From the NCBI GenBank assembly GCA_025936205.1, contig JAICTU010000508.1:1-6301 (forward strand): a stretch of 6,301 nucleotides of DNA, in the 5' to 3' direction. Made by a program: the position numbers and the translations under genes. This DNA comes from Polyangiaceae bacterium (lineage in GTDB: Bacteria > Myxococcota > Polyangia > Polyangiales > Polyangiaceae). The notes under the pieces are model-generated. The model ran no database searches. It had not been told where the DNA came from and saw only the letters and a program-made list of their open reading frames with translations. Below, in pieces: positions 1 to 6,301 of the stretch (position 1 is the stretch's first letter; each line of letters starts with the position of its first letter).

Positions 1-2
1 CT

Positions 3-2399
3 GGCTCTGCGGGGACACCCCGCACTCCGAGCCTTGTTCTGTTGGGGAGCCTCTATCTGGCTTCCGGTGCGCTCGGCTTGATTTACGAGGTCGCGTTCTC
101 CAAGTACCTGGGGCTGAGCTTTGGAGCGACGGCGGCTGCTTCCAGCGCCGTTTTGGTGGCGTTCATGGGGGGCCTGGCTCTCGGCGCCCATCTGACCGGG
201 CGCTTCGAGCAGCGCGTTGCCAGGCCGTTGCTCTGGTACGGTTGCGTGGAGCTCGCGATCGGGCTCTTCTGCCTGGCCGCGCCCGCTCTGTTCGGGCGCA
301 TGACTCCGCTCTACGTCCAGCTCGCTGCACACACGCACTCCCTCGCCGTACTCAGCGCCGTGCGCGGCGGGATCGCGATCGCGATCGTGGCGGTGCCCGC
401 CGTGGGCATGGGCAGCACCCTCCCGCTCCTGGCGCGCTTCCTTCACGGCTCCGTACAGGGTGAGAGCCCTGCACGCGCCAATCAGAAGCTCGCGACGCTG
501 TACGGCGTCAACACGCTCGGTGGGGCGTTGGGTTCGCTGGTTTCGGCCTACCTGATCCTGCCGAATCTGGGCCTGTCCCTCACGCTGCGCAGCTGCGCCC
601 TGGTCAGCCTGTGCATCGGGCTGCTGGCGATCCTGCTCGGGCGCTCGGCGCCGCAGGCGTCGTCCGAGGTACAATCCGAGATACAATCCGAGCTAGCGGC
701 GGAGCCGCTGGTCGCCCCCCTCTCGCCGCGCAAGGCCTGCGTCCTCGCGGCGCTCTCCGGGCTCCTGGTGTTCTCCTGCGAGGTGATCGCCACCCACCTG
801 CTCGCGCTCGTGATCGGCACGAGCGTGTACGCCTTCGGTCTGATGCTGGCGATCTTCCTGATCTGCCTGTCGCTCGGCACGCCGCTCGCGCGCTGGCTGG
901 AACGGCGGCTGGCAGCTCGGGCCCTGCCGATCAGTCTGGGGCTCACCGCGCTCGCGCTGCTCGGATCTTTGCCCATTTGGGATCAGCTCCCCCGGCTGTT
1001 CGTCGCGCTCGGGCCCGTGGTGCGCAGCTGGCACGGTCGGGAGCTCGTGCGCGGTCTGGCGGCATTCGGCGCGCTGGCAGTGCCCGTGACCTTCATGGGC
1101 ACGACCTTTCCGCTGGTGTTGCGCGCGGCGCGCGGCACACACATCGTCAAAGACATCGGCCGCATCACTTCCTTCAACACCATCGGCTCCATCGTTGGCT
1201 CGTTGCTGGCCGGCTTCGTCATCCTCGAGCGGCTCGGCTCCCATCGCAGTCTGATCTTCGTCGCGCTCGGTTACCTCGCGGGCGCCGTCTACGCTGAGCA
1301 CCGGCGCGCCCTGCGTCTACTGCCCAGCCGTCTACTGCCCAGCCATGTGCTCGCTGGCGCAGGGCTCTTGCTCGCGTTGCTCTTGCCGCCCTGGAACCTG
1401 CAGCGCCTGACCAATGGCGCGAACGTTTATTTCGACAGCGGTGTCGTCGAGAATGGCGTCCTGGAGAGCATCCATGAGGACGTCCACGGCGGCGTCACGA
1501 CCGTTGTCCGAGATCCGCAGACCAACGAGCGGACCCTGCTCACCAATGGCAAATTTCAGGGCAACGACAGCCAGGAGGTGACGCAGAACAAGGGCTTCGC
1601 TTACCTGCCCAGCTTTTTTGCGCGGGAGACCGCGCGCGCCCTGGTGATCGGCATGGGAACGGCCGTGACCGCCGGCGCGCTGGCAGAGTTTCCGTACCAG
1701 CAGATCGACATCGCGGAGCTGGCCCCTGCCATCATCGACGCAGCGCGCACCACCTTCGCTGGAGTCAACGGTCACGTCCTGGAAGACCCGCGCAGCCATG
1801 TGCTCGAAGAAGACGGCCGCAACGCCCTGCTCGTCAACGATACGAGCTACGACGTCATCACGGTCGAGGTATCGAGCATCTGGTTCGCGGGAGCGGCCAA
1901 CCTCTACAATCGGGAGTTCTACGATACGGCGCAGACCCGGCTCAGCCCCGGCGGGGTACTGCAGCAGTGGATCGCCTTCCACCATACCAACCGCCAGATC
2001 GTCACCACCATCCTCGGTACCATCCGCCAGAGCTTTCCGCACGTGGCGCTGTTCGTGGATGGTCATCAAGGGCACATTCTCGCCAGCCTCGAGCCGCTCC
2101 AGGCCAAGCTCTCGCGCGTGGAAGGCTTCGCCGATCAGCGCGGTCTCGACCCCGATCAGCTGCTCAGCTTCGTGCGCGGCGCCGTGCTCGACACCAACGC
2201 GATCGACGACTTCGTGCGCGACACCGCTCTGTTTCAAGACATGGGGTCGCAGCACTTCCTCTCGACGGATGACAACCTGGCGCTCGAGTATGCGACGCCG
2301 AAGGGCAATATCCCCGCCGCCGATCACATCCCCACCACGCTCGGCTATCTCTATGAGTACAAGCCCGCGGGGATCGTGCGCACCCACGTGAGCCTGTAA
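3..2399 (+). CDS. Fused MFS-like membrane domain / spermidine-synthase-like protein (5' partial)
   Basis: This is a polytopic inner-membrane protein with a C-terminal methyltransferase-fold domain of the spermidine synthase family. Residues are numbered from the TTG at 42. Residues 1-200 and about 232-415 are two hydrophobic halves that resemble each other: SGALGLIYEV (8-17) matches SGLLVFSCEV (239-248), GMGSTLPLL (122-130) matches MGTTFPLVL (352-360), and YGVNTLGGALGS (154-165) matches SFNTIGSIVGS (377-387). A charged linker (about 202-230) joins them. The soluble domain shows TNGKFQGND (501-509), the nucleotide-binding loop VIGMGT (535-540), an acidic residue at E559, DPR and DG (582-592), YDVITVEVSS (603-612) and STDDNLALEY (741-750). 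Glu609 stands where classical spermidine synthases carry the catalytic Asp, so true polyamine synthesis is doubtful; the substrate is unknown. The frame stays open from TTG42 to the window edge, and TTG42 would cut the first membrane segment and lacks a ribosome site, so the real start is probably upstream. Confidence 0.9.
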   Translation, partial: GSAGTPRTPSLVLLGSLYLASGALGLIYEVAFSKYLGLSFGATAAASSAVLVAFMGGLALGAHLTGRFEQRVARPLLWYGCVELAIGLFCLAAPALFGRMTPLYVQLAAHTHSLAVLSAVRGGIAIAIVAVPAVGMGSTLPLLARFLHGSVQGESPARANQKLATLYGVNTLGGALGSLVSAYLILPNLGLSLTLRSCALVSLCIGLLAILLGRSAPQASSEVQSEIQSELAAEPLVAPLSPRKACVLAALSGLLVFSCEVIATHLLALVIGTSVYAFGLMLAIFLICLSLGTPLARWLERRLAARALPISLGLTALALLGSLPIWDQLPRLFVALGPVVRSWHGRELVRGLAAFGALAVPVTFMGTTFPLVLRAARGTHIVKDIGRITSFNTIGSIVGSLLAGFVILERLGSHRSLIFVALGYLAGAVYAEHRRALRLLPSRLLPSHVLAGAGLLLALLLPPWNLQRLTNGANVYFDSGVVENGVLESIHEDVHGGVTTVVRDPQTNERTLLTNGKFQGNDSQEVTQNKGFAYLPSFFARETARALVIGMGTAVTAGALAEFPYQQIDIAELAPAIIDAARTTFAGVNGHVLEDPRSHVLEEDGRNALLVNDTSYDVITVEVSSIWFAGAANLYNREFYDTAQTRLSPGGVLQQWIAFHHTNRQIVTTILGTIRQSFPHVALFVDGHQGHILASLEPLQAKLSRVEGFADQRGLDPDQLLSFVRGAVLDTNAIDDFVRDTALFQDMGSQHFLSTDDNLALEYATPKGNIPAADHIPTTLGYLYEYKPAGIVRTHVSL
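663..692 (+). repeat. 12-bp in-frame tandem repeat (2.5 copies) in the linker
   Basis: The unit TCCGAGGTACAA is followed by TCCGAGATACAA (one mismatch) and then a half copy, TCCGAG. It encodes SEVQ-SEIQ-SE in the hydrophilic linker between the two membrane halves of the fused protein. Length change here would be tolerated because it keeps the frame and lies outside membrane segments. It is a small slippage product, not a mobile element. Confidence 0.75.
1314..1343 (+). repeat. Perfect 15-bp in-frame tandem duplication
   Basis: CGTCTACTGCCCAGC occurs twice head to tail with no mismatch (1314-1328 and 1329-1343). It encodes RLLPS-RLLPS in the loop after the last segment of the second membrane half and before the final hydrophobic stretch (about 436-449). 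Identity at the DNA level, including third positions, suggests a recent duplication. Confidence 0.85.
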
Positions 2400-2403
2400 G
2401 CCG

Positions 2404-3333
2404 TCAGCCCTTGACCGCGCCTGAGCTGAGCCCGCTGACAAATTCCTTCTGCAGGGCAAAGAACAGGATCGCCGGGGGAATGATGGCCAGCAGCGTGCCG
2501 GCGAGGAATACCCCGTATTCCGCCTGGTAAATGCCGATGTACGTGCGCACCACGATCGGGGCCGTCAGGTTGTTCTGGCTCTGCAGGAAGATGTTCGGCG
2601 CGAAGAATGCGTTCCACTGCGCGAGGAACACGAACATGCAGAACGCGGCGCTCATCGGCTTGACCAGCGGCATCACCAGCCGGAAGTAGATGCCAAACTC
2701 ACTGCAGCCATCCATGCGCCCGGCGTCGATGATCTCGTTCGGCACCGACATGGTCGCCTGGCGGAACAGGAAGATGCCGTAAGCGCTGACGGCGCCGGTG
2801 AGCAGCAGCCCGGGGACGGAGTCGATCAGGCCGAAGTCGACGAACATCTTGTAAACGGGCGCCAGCAGGAGCACGCCCGGGATCATGGTGGAGCCGATCA
2901 TGAAGGCCATCAGCGCGCGCTTGCCGCGAAAGTCGTACTTGGAGAGCGCGTAGCCGGAGAGCGACGAGAAGAACAGCTGCAGCACTGTGCTCACGGTCGT
3001 GTACAGGGTGGAGTTGAGCAGGTACTGCCAGAAATAGACCATGCCCTTGACGCTCATCTCGCCGGCGAACAGCCGGCGGAAGTTCTTCAGGTTCATGGTC
3101 TCGCTGGACCATTTGTCGAGCGGCGGAAAGAACGTGTACTCGTTCATGACGCTGCGGTCCTTGAATGCCGCTGCCACGAGCCACACGAAGGGCGAGAGCA
3201 CGGCGATGCAAGCCAGCGTCAGGAGCAGGCCGCGCAGGTAGCTCCAGGCGAGCTTGGGTTGCTTCGGTGAACGCAGGTAGAGCAGCGGGAAAATCCCGAA
3301 CAAGACCAGCAGCGTGATCTGCAGCGCGTTCAT
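2404..3333 (-). CDS. Carbohydrate ABC transporter permease, MalG type (CUT1)
   Basis: This is one of the two membrane subunits of a sugar importer and forms the translocation channel with the MalF-type subunit encoded just upstream. The 309-residue protein has the ABC-permease EAA loop at residues 200-222 (E200, D203, A204, G205, D208, G209 and P222 visible), which docks onto the ATPase. Its C-terminus, FVSGLSSGAVKG, matches the usual MalG-type ending (xxFVxGLxxGAVKG). Hydrophobic segments lie near 3-20, 33-55, 104-127, 140-160, 174-192, 225-245 and 275-293. The first one, plus a basic linker (RSPKQPK), precedes the normal MalG start, so this protein seems to have one membrane helix more than the six of E. 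coli MalG. The start ATG follows the stop of the MalF-type gene after one base and has only a weak ribosome site, which points to translational coupling. It is the last gene of the operon. Substrate is not determinable. Confidence 0.93.
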   Translation of the reverse strand: MNALQITLLVLFGIFPLLYLRSPKQPKLAWSYLRGLLLTLACIAVLSPFVWLVAAAFKDRSVMNEYTFFPPLDKWSSETMNLKNFRRLFAGEMSVKGMVYFWQYLLNSTLYTTVSTVLQLFFSSLSGYALSKYDFRGKRALMAFMIGSTMIPGVLLLAPVYKMFVDFGLIDSVPGLLLTGAVSAYGIFLFRQATMSVPNEIIDAGRMDGCSEFGIYFRLVMPLVKPMSAAFCMFVFLAQWNAFFAPNIFLQSQNNLTAPIVVRTYIGIYQAEYGVFLAGTLLAIIPPAILFFALQKEFVSGLSSGAVKG

Positions 3334-3334
3334 C

Positions 3335-4312
3335 TCACTCGTTCTCTGCCACCCGGGCCACGCGAAACTGCAGGAAGCTGAAGACCATGATCATGATCGC
3401 CACGATCCAGCCGACGGCGGAGCCCAGCCCGAGGTCGCCGGAGCGGTAGGCGACCTCGTTCAAGTAGGTGATCACGGTCAGCCCGGAGTCGTCCGGTCCA
3501 AAGCCGTTGGTGCTATTGAGCAGCGCCAGCGGCAGCTCGAACAAGTTGAAGGAGCCGACGGTGCTCAGGATCACCACGAAGATCAGCACGTGCCGGATCG
3601 ACGGCAAGGTCACGTTCCAGAACACTTGCCAGGCATTGGCGCCATCGATCCGCGCCGCTTGCTCCAGCTCTTTGTCCACGCTCTGCAGCGCGGCGAGGAA
3701 GTAGACCATGTTGAAGCCGACATAGAGCCAGAGCGACACCAGCACGAGCGCGGGCATGACCAGGGTCGGGTCGTCGACCCAGCGCTGCTCCAGCCCCCAC
3801 CCCACCAGCGCGTGCAGCGTGCGGTTGAGCAGCCCGTAACGCGGCGTGAGCAACACGCCGAACATCACGCCCACGAAGATCGGACCGACCAAGTTCGGAG
3901 AGAACAGGATCAGCCGAAAGAATCCCTTGAGCCGCCTCTCCAGCTTGCTCGTGCCGGAATTGAGCAAGATCGCCAGGGCGAGCGCCAGCGGCAGCTGCAG
4001 GAAGATGCTGCACAGCGTATAGGTGACGGTGTTGCCGAGCGCGCTGTGAAAGCGCGCGTCATGGAACAAGAAGAGGAAGTTGTCGAAGCCGACGAACACC
4101 TTCGCGCGGGGCCCGTTCGTCTGGTAAAACGCGAGCGCCACGGCCCGCAGAAACGGATAGACGAAAAAGACCGATGTGAGCAGCAGGTACGGGACGAGGA
4201 AAGCGTACGGCGCCTTGCCCTTGAAGTAGCGGCGCGGCGGTGCCGCCGGGCGGCGTCGCTTCTCCGCGACGACGGCTTCGGCGGGAGACTCGAGATCGAC
4301 TACGCCCTGCAT
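3335..4312 (-). CDS. Sugar ABC transporter permease, MalF type (CUT1)
   Basis: This is the partner membrane subunit of the importer channel. The 325-residue protein begins with a cytoplasmic, Arg/Lys/Pro-rich tail (about 1-33) followed by the first membrane segment (APYAFLVPYLLLTSVFF, 34-50), as is common for this family. Further hydrophobic segments lie near 95-117, 132-155, 185-209, 240-262 and 294-316, which gives six. The EAA loop is at 215-237 (E217, A219, A220, D223, G224 and P237), and contacts the ATPase. It lacks the large periplasmic P2 loop of E. coli MalF, like most CUT1 permeases of about 300 residues. ATG at 4312 is preceded by AGAAGGA at 9 nt spacing. The gene starts 19 nt after the solute-binding protein stop and ends one base before the MalG-type gene. 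Confidence 0.95.
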   Translation of the reverse strand: MQGVVDLESPAEAVVAEKRRRPAAPPRRYFKGKAPYAFLVPYLLLTSVFFVYPFLRAVALAFYQTNGPRAKVFVGFDNFLFLFHDARFHSALGNTVTYTLCSIFLQLPLALALAILLNSGTSKLERRLKGFFRLILFSPNLVGPIFVGVMFGVLLTPRYGLLNRTLHALVGWGLEQRWVDDPTLVMPALVLVSLWLYVGFNMVYFLAALQSVDKELEQAARIDGANAWQVFWNVTLPSIRHVLIFVVILSTVGSFNLFELPLALLNSTNGFGPDDSGLTVITYLNEVAYRSGDLGLGSAVGWIVAIMIMVFSFLQFRVARVAENE

Positions 4313-4321
4313 CGCACCCAG

Positions 4322-4328
4322 TCCTTCT
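4322..4328 (-). promoter_or_regulatory. Ribosome binding site of the MalF-type permease
   Basis: On the minus strand AGAAGGA lies 9 nt before the ATG at 4312. It falls in the 19-nt gap after the solute-binding protein stop. A second ATG further upstream (4332-4330) is in another frame and meets a TAG after ten codons, so this site supports 4312 as the start. Confidence 0.6.
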
Positions 4329-4331
4329 GCA

Positions 4332-5723
4332 TCACGGCTCCGCCTCGTTGCTGGCCACGCTCTGCAGCAGCGCGTAGCGATCCGACCAGACCTTCAGGTA
4401 CGCGGCGGCGCGCTGCAACTCTTCCGCCACCTTCTCGCGCAGGCCCTGTTCCCCGTGCTCCTCGTAGTAGAGGCCCGCGCGCGTCACCGCCTGGTCGAGC
4501 TTGCTCATGCCAGATTTGTACACGGGCGAGGCGAAGATGGGCGGCACGTCGGGCGCCAGCTTCGCGTACTCCGCTCCGAGCTTCTGCCCGGACCAGTACT
4601 CGTTGGGGGTCTGGAACTCCGGCAGCCCCCAGGCTTCCTTCAGCGGCGTGATGATGTTGCTGGTGAGGAAGCGCTGCCCGAGATCCGGGGGGTTGTAGTA
4701 GAGAAACTTGGCGAGCTCCCAGGCCAGCTCGGGGTTCTTGCTGGTCTTGCTCAGCGTGAGACCCGTCATGCCCCAGGTCGATGTGCGACGTCCCCCGCGC
4801 TCCCACGCAGGCAGCGGCATCAGCGCCATCTTGCCGCTCATCATCGGCGCGTCCCCCTGCAGCTGATAGGTGCGCCAGTCGGGCGCCAGCAGGAACAGAA
4901 ACATCCCGTCACGCAGTGCCTGTACGAAGGCTTGCCCATTGGCCTGGGCGTTCGCCGGGTCGTACGCGATGCGCTGCGGGCCGCGCGTCTGCCGCAGGTA
5001 CCAGATCACCGTCTCCACGCCGAGCGGGCAGTTGAAGGCGGCTTCGCCTCGCGCATCGAACAGGTCGATGCCGCGCTGGCGCAGCAACGTCTGCAAGCCC
5101 CACTGCCCGTTCCGCGGCAGCTCCAGCGCGAAGCGGTCGATGTTGCCGTCGCCGTCGAGGTCGCGGGTCACCTGCTGCCCCATGGCCACGAAGTCAGCCC
5201 AGGTTTCGAGCTTGCTGACGTCGATGCCCAGCTGCTCGACCAGATCACGACGATAGGCGAGCATCACGGGATGCACGTCGTGGGGCAGCGCGTAGACGTG
5301 GCCGCGCGAGGTCCAGGGGGCGAAGCGCGACTCCACCACGCGGTGGTCGAGGCCCTCGCGCTGAACGCGCTCGGTCAGGTCGGCAAAACCGATGTCCCGT
5401 TCCGGGCCGCGTGTGAAGAACCCCAGCGTGCCCTCGGAAATCTCCGTCAGGTCCGGCACGTCGGTGTTGGCCACGATGGCGCTCTGCAGGCGTGCCTCCA
5501 GCGACTGGTTGTCGATGCGCTGCAGATTGACCTTGACGTGGTGCTCCTGCTCGAACTTCGGCAGCACATCCGTGTAGGCAGCGAAGTGTTGTGCGGAGAA
5601 GACCGCCATCACCAGCTCCGCGGGGCGCCCGCTGCGGTGCGTGAGGGCGAAGGTGAGCGACGACAGAATCGCAGTCAGCAACAGCACAAACGGCGCTTTG
5701 CCGTAGGGGAATCTGTCGAGCAT
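4332..5723 (-). CDS. Extracellular solute-binding protein of a sugar ABC transporter (family 1)
   Basis: This is the substrate-capturing subunit that delivers ligand to the MalF/MalG-type permeases encoded downstream. It has 463 residues, usual for family 1 solute-binding proteins. Supporting marks are the N-lobe pattern DVPDLTEIS (88-96), ALPHDVHPVMLAYRRDL (145-161, the YNKxL-like stretch), an EF-hand-like loop DLDGDGNID (188-196; D188, D190, D192, G193, D196) typical of this family, and the C-lobe MPLPAWERGGRRTSTWGMTG (302-321) followed by SKNPELAWELAKFL (328-341). The N-terminus has basic residues R4 and K9 and a hydrophobic stretch at 11-27, but no lipobox: the only cysteine is C232. It is therefore either a cleaved type I signal (a poor TFA site near 24-26) or an uncleaved membrane anchor. 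ATG at 5723 is preceded by GGGAGG. It is first in the operon. Substrate class (oligosaccharide, sugar or glycerol-phosphate) cannot be read from sequence alone. Confidence 0.93.
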   Translation of the reverse strand: MLDRFPYGKAPFVLLLTAILSSLTFALTHRSGRPAELVMAVFSAQHFAAYTDVLPKFEQEHHVKVNLQRIDNQSLEARLQSAIVANTDVPDLTEISEGTLGFFTRGPERDIGFADLTERVQREGLDHRVVESRFAPWTSRGHVYALPHDVHPVMLAYRRDLVEQLGIDVSKLETWADFVAMGQQVTRDLDGDGNIDRFALELPRNGQWGLQTLLRQRGIDLFDARGEAAFNCPLGVETVIWYLRQTRGPQRIAYDPANAQANGQAFVQALRDGMFLFLLAPDWRTYQLQGDAPMMSGKMALMPLPAWERGGRRTSTWGMTGLTLSKTSKNPELAWELAKFLYYNPPDLGQRFLTSNIITPLKEAWGLPEFQTPNEYWSGQKLGAEYAKLAPDVPPIFASPVYKSGMSKLDQAVTRAGLYYEEHGEQGLREKVAEELQRAAAYLKVWSDRYALLQSVASNEAEP

Positions 5724-5726
5724 GAG

Positions 5727-5732
5727 CCTCCC
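5727..5732 (-). promoter_or_regulatory. Ribosome binding site of the solute-binding protein
   Basis: On the minus strand GGGAGG is followed by CTC and the ATG at 5723. The match to the anti-Shine-Dalgarno core is strong, although the 3-nt spacing is shorter than usual. It supports this ATG as the start of the operon's first gene. Confidence 0.5.
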
Positions 5733-5776
5733 GGCGCACGAAAGGGGGCGGTCATCGCCCCGAGCCCTGTGAGTGC

Positions 5777-5805
5777 ATCCTAACCGCTTGCTCCGTGCGG
5801 GCCAA
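5777..5805 (-). promoter_or_regulatory. Candidate sigma70-like promoter of the transporter operon
   Basis: On the minus strand TTGGCC (5805-5800) and TAGGAT (5782-5777) are separated by 17 nt. Each hexamer matches the sigma70 consensus at 4 of 6 positions. Transcription would begin near 5770, giving a 5' leader of about 47 nt before the ATG at 5723. Prediction by eye only; consensus use in this GC-rich organism is unknown. Confidence 0.35.
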
Positions 5806-5814
5806 TCGCCAATC
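5801..5814. repeat. 7-bp tandem direct repeat overlapping the -35 box
   Basis: GCCAATC occurs twice without a gap (5801-5807, 5808-5814). On the minus strand it reads GATTGGC-GATTGGC, and the second copy makes up most of the proposed -35 hexamer of the transporter operon. The position suits a regulator binding site, but no known regulator motif is recognised. Confidence 0.5.
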
Positions 5815-5816
5815 TC

Positions 5817-5830
5817 CCGCGAATGCGCGG
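5817..5830. promoter_or_regulatory. Candidate operator: 14-bp inverted repeat
   Basis: CCGCG-AATG-CGCGG is a perfect 5-bp inverted repeat with a 4-bp centre. It lies about 47-60 bp upstream of the proposed start of the transporter operon mRNA, where an activator or repressor dimer could sit. Such short GC palindromes also arise by chance in GC-rich DNA, so confidence is low. Confidence 0.3.
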
Positions 5831-5848
5831 TCTGACCCGAGCGGAAGC

Positions 5849-5910
5849 GCCGAGGCTAGATATTTCCTGGCCGCCGCCTGCCGCGGCGGGTCGAGCCACT
5901 CCGCCTCGGC
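5849..5910. repeat. Nested inverted repeats in the divergent intergenic region
   Basis: Outer arms GCCGAGGC (5849-5856) and GCCTCGGC (5903-5910) are perfect 8-bp complements. Between them lies a second perfect pair, CCGCCGC (5871-5877) and GCGGCGG (5883-5889), with a 5-nt loop. The element lies midway between the two promoters, outside any gene. It could be a regulator site, a folded leader/antisense RNA or a chance GC structure. Confidence 0.45.
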
Positions 5911-5939
5911 ACCGTGCGCCGTCGTCTCACCCGCGAGCC

Positions 5940-5967
5940 TTGCCTGCTCGGACAGGTCCACTATCAT
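5940..5967 (+). promoter_or_regulatory. Candidate sigma70-like promoter of the ATPase gene
   Basis: TTGCCT (5940-5945, 4 of 6 consensus) and TATCAT (5962-5967, 5 of 6) are 16 nt apart. Only 10 bases separate the -10 box from the ATG at 5978, so transcription would begin about 3-5 nt before, or at, the start codon. This agrees with the lack of a convincing ribosome binding site. Prediction by eye only. Confidence 0.4.
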
Positions 5968-5977
5968 CTTCGTCGGA

Positions 5978-6301
<324 letters not shown>

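Noticed and set aside
42..44. TTG as the true start of the fused gene
   Set aside because: The frame is open to the left edge, and starting here would remove the first residues of the first membrane segment. No ribosome site precedes it.
371..387. GATCGC repeated, containing a GCGATCGC octamer like the cyanobacterial HIP1 element
   Set aside because: It is a single site that encodes Ile-Ala repeats in a membrane segment, and the rest of the window gives no sign of frequent HIP1 copies.
2403..2439. GTCAGC ... GCTGAC 6-bp inverted repeat near the convergent stops, considered as a bidirectional terminator
   Set aside because: The loop is long (25 nt), the stem is short and neither side has a T-run, so an intrinsic terminator is not supported.
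1332..2459. Minus-strand open frame (375 codons) opposite the spermidine-synthase domain
   Set aside because: It overlaps the conserved plus-strand domain and the end of the MalG-type gene, with no recognisable motif or ribosome site.
3314..4651. Long plus-strand open frame (445 codons) opposite both permease genes
   Set aside because: The translation is rich in His, Gln, Arg and Glu, has no recognisable domain and lies antisense to two clear permeases. It is a third-position GC artefact.
4455..5783. Long plus-strand open frame (442 codons) opposite the solute-binding protein gene
   Set aside because: Low-complexity His/Gln/Arg-rich translation without family features; the minus-strand frame has all expected solute-binding protein motifs.

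Overview
The window is GC-rich, with G or C at most third codon positions, and densely coding. It looks like a Gram-negative environmental bacterium. A fused MFS/spermidine-synthase-like protein, CUT1 sugar-transport genes and this base composition fit Myxococcota (deltaproteobacterial) genomes, but nothing here is diagnostic, so the taxonomic guess is weak.

Layout. Positions 3-2399 (+) encode a large membrane protein with a C-terminal spermidine-synthase-like domain. Its 5' end almost certainly lies left of the window. Only 4 bp separate its stop from the stop of a convergent block on the minus strand (5723 down to 2404). That block encodes, in transcription order, an ABC-transporter solute-binding protein (5723-4332), a MalF-type permease (4312-3335) and a MalG-type permease (3333-2404). 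The genes are tightly spaced (19 nt, then 1 nt) and look like one operon. A 254-bp divergent intergenic region (5724-5977) follows, and then a MalK/UgpC-type ATPase gene starts on the plus strand at 5978 and runs off the right edge.

How it works together. Solute-binding protein, two permeases and ATPase form the full part list of a CUT1-family carbohydrate importer (sugar, oligosaccharide or glycerol-phosphate-like substrate, not determinable here). The ATPase is transcribed away from the other three genes. The shared intergenic region holds plausible sigma70-like promoters in both directions, a 7-bp tandem repeat over one -35 box, a 14-bp palindrome and a nested inverted repeat, so coordinated regulation is likely. 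The fused membrane/spermidine-synthase protein seems unrelated to the transporter.

No mobile element, CRISPR array, tRNA, rRNA or clearly new system was found. The less ordinary points are a solute-binding protein with no lipobox cysteine, an extra N-terminal membrane segment on the MalG-type permease, a probable leaderless or near-leaderless ATPase mRNA, and in-frame short tandem duplications in the fused gene.
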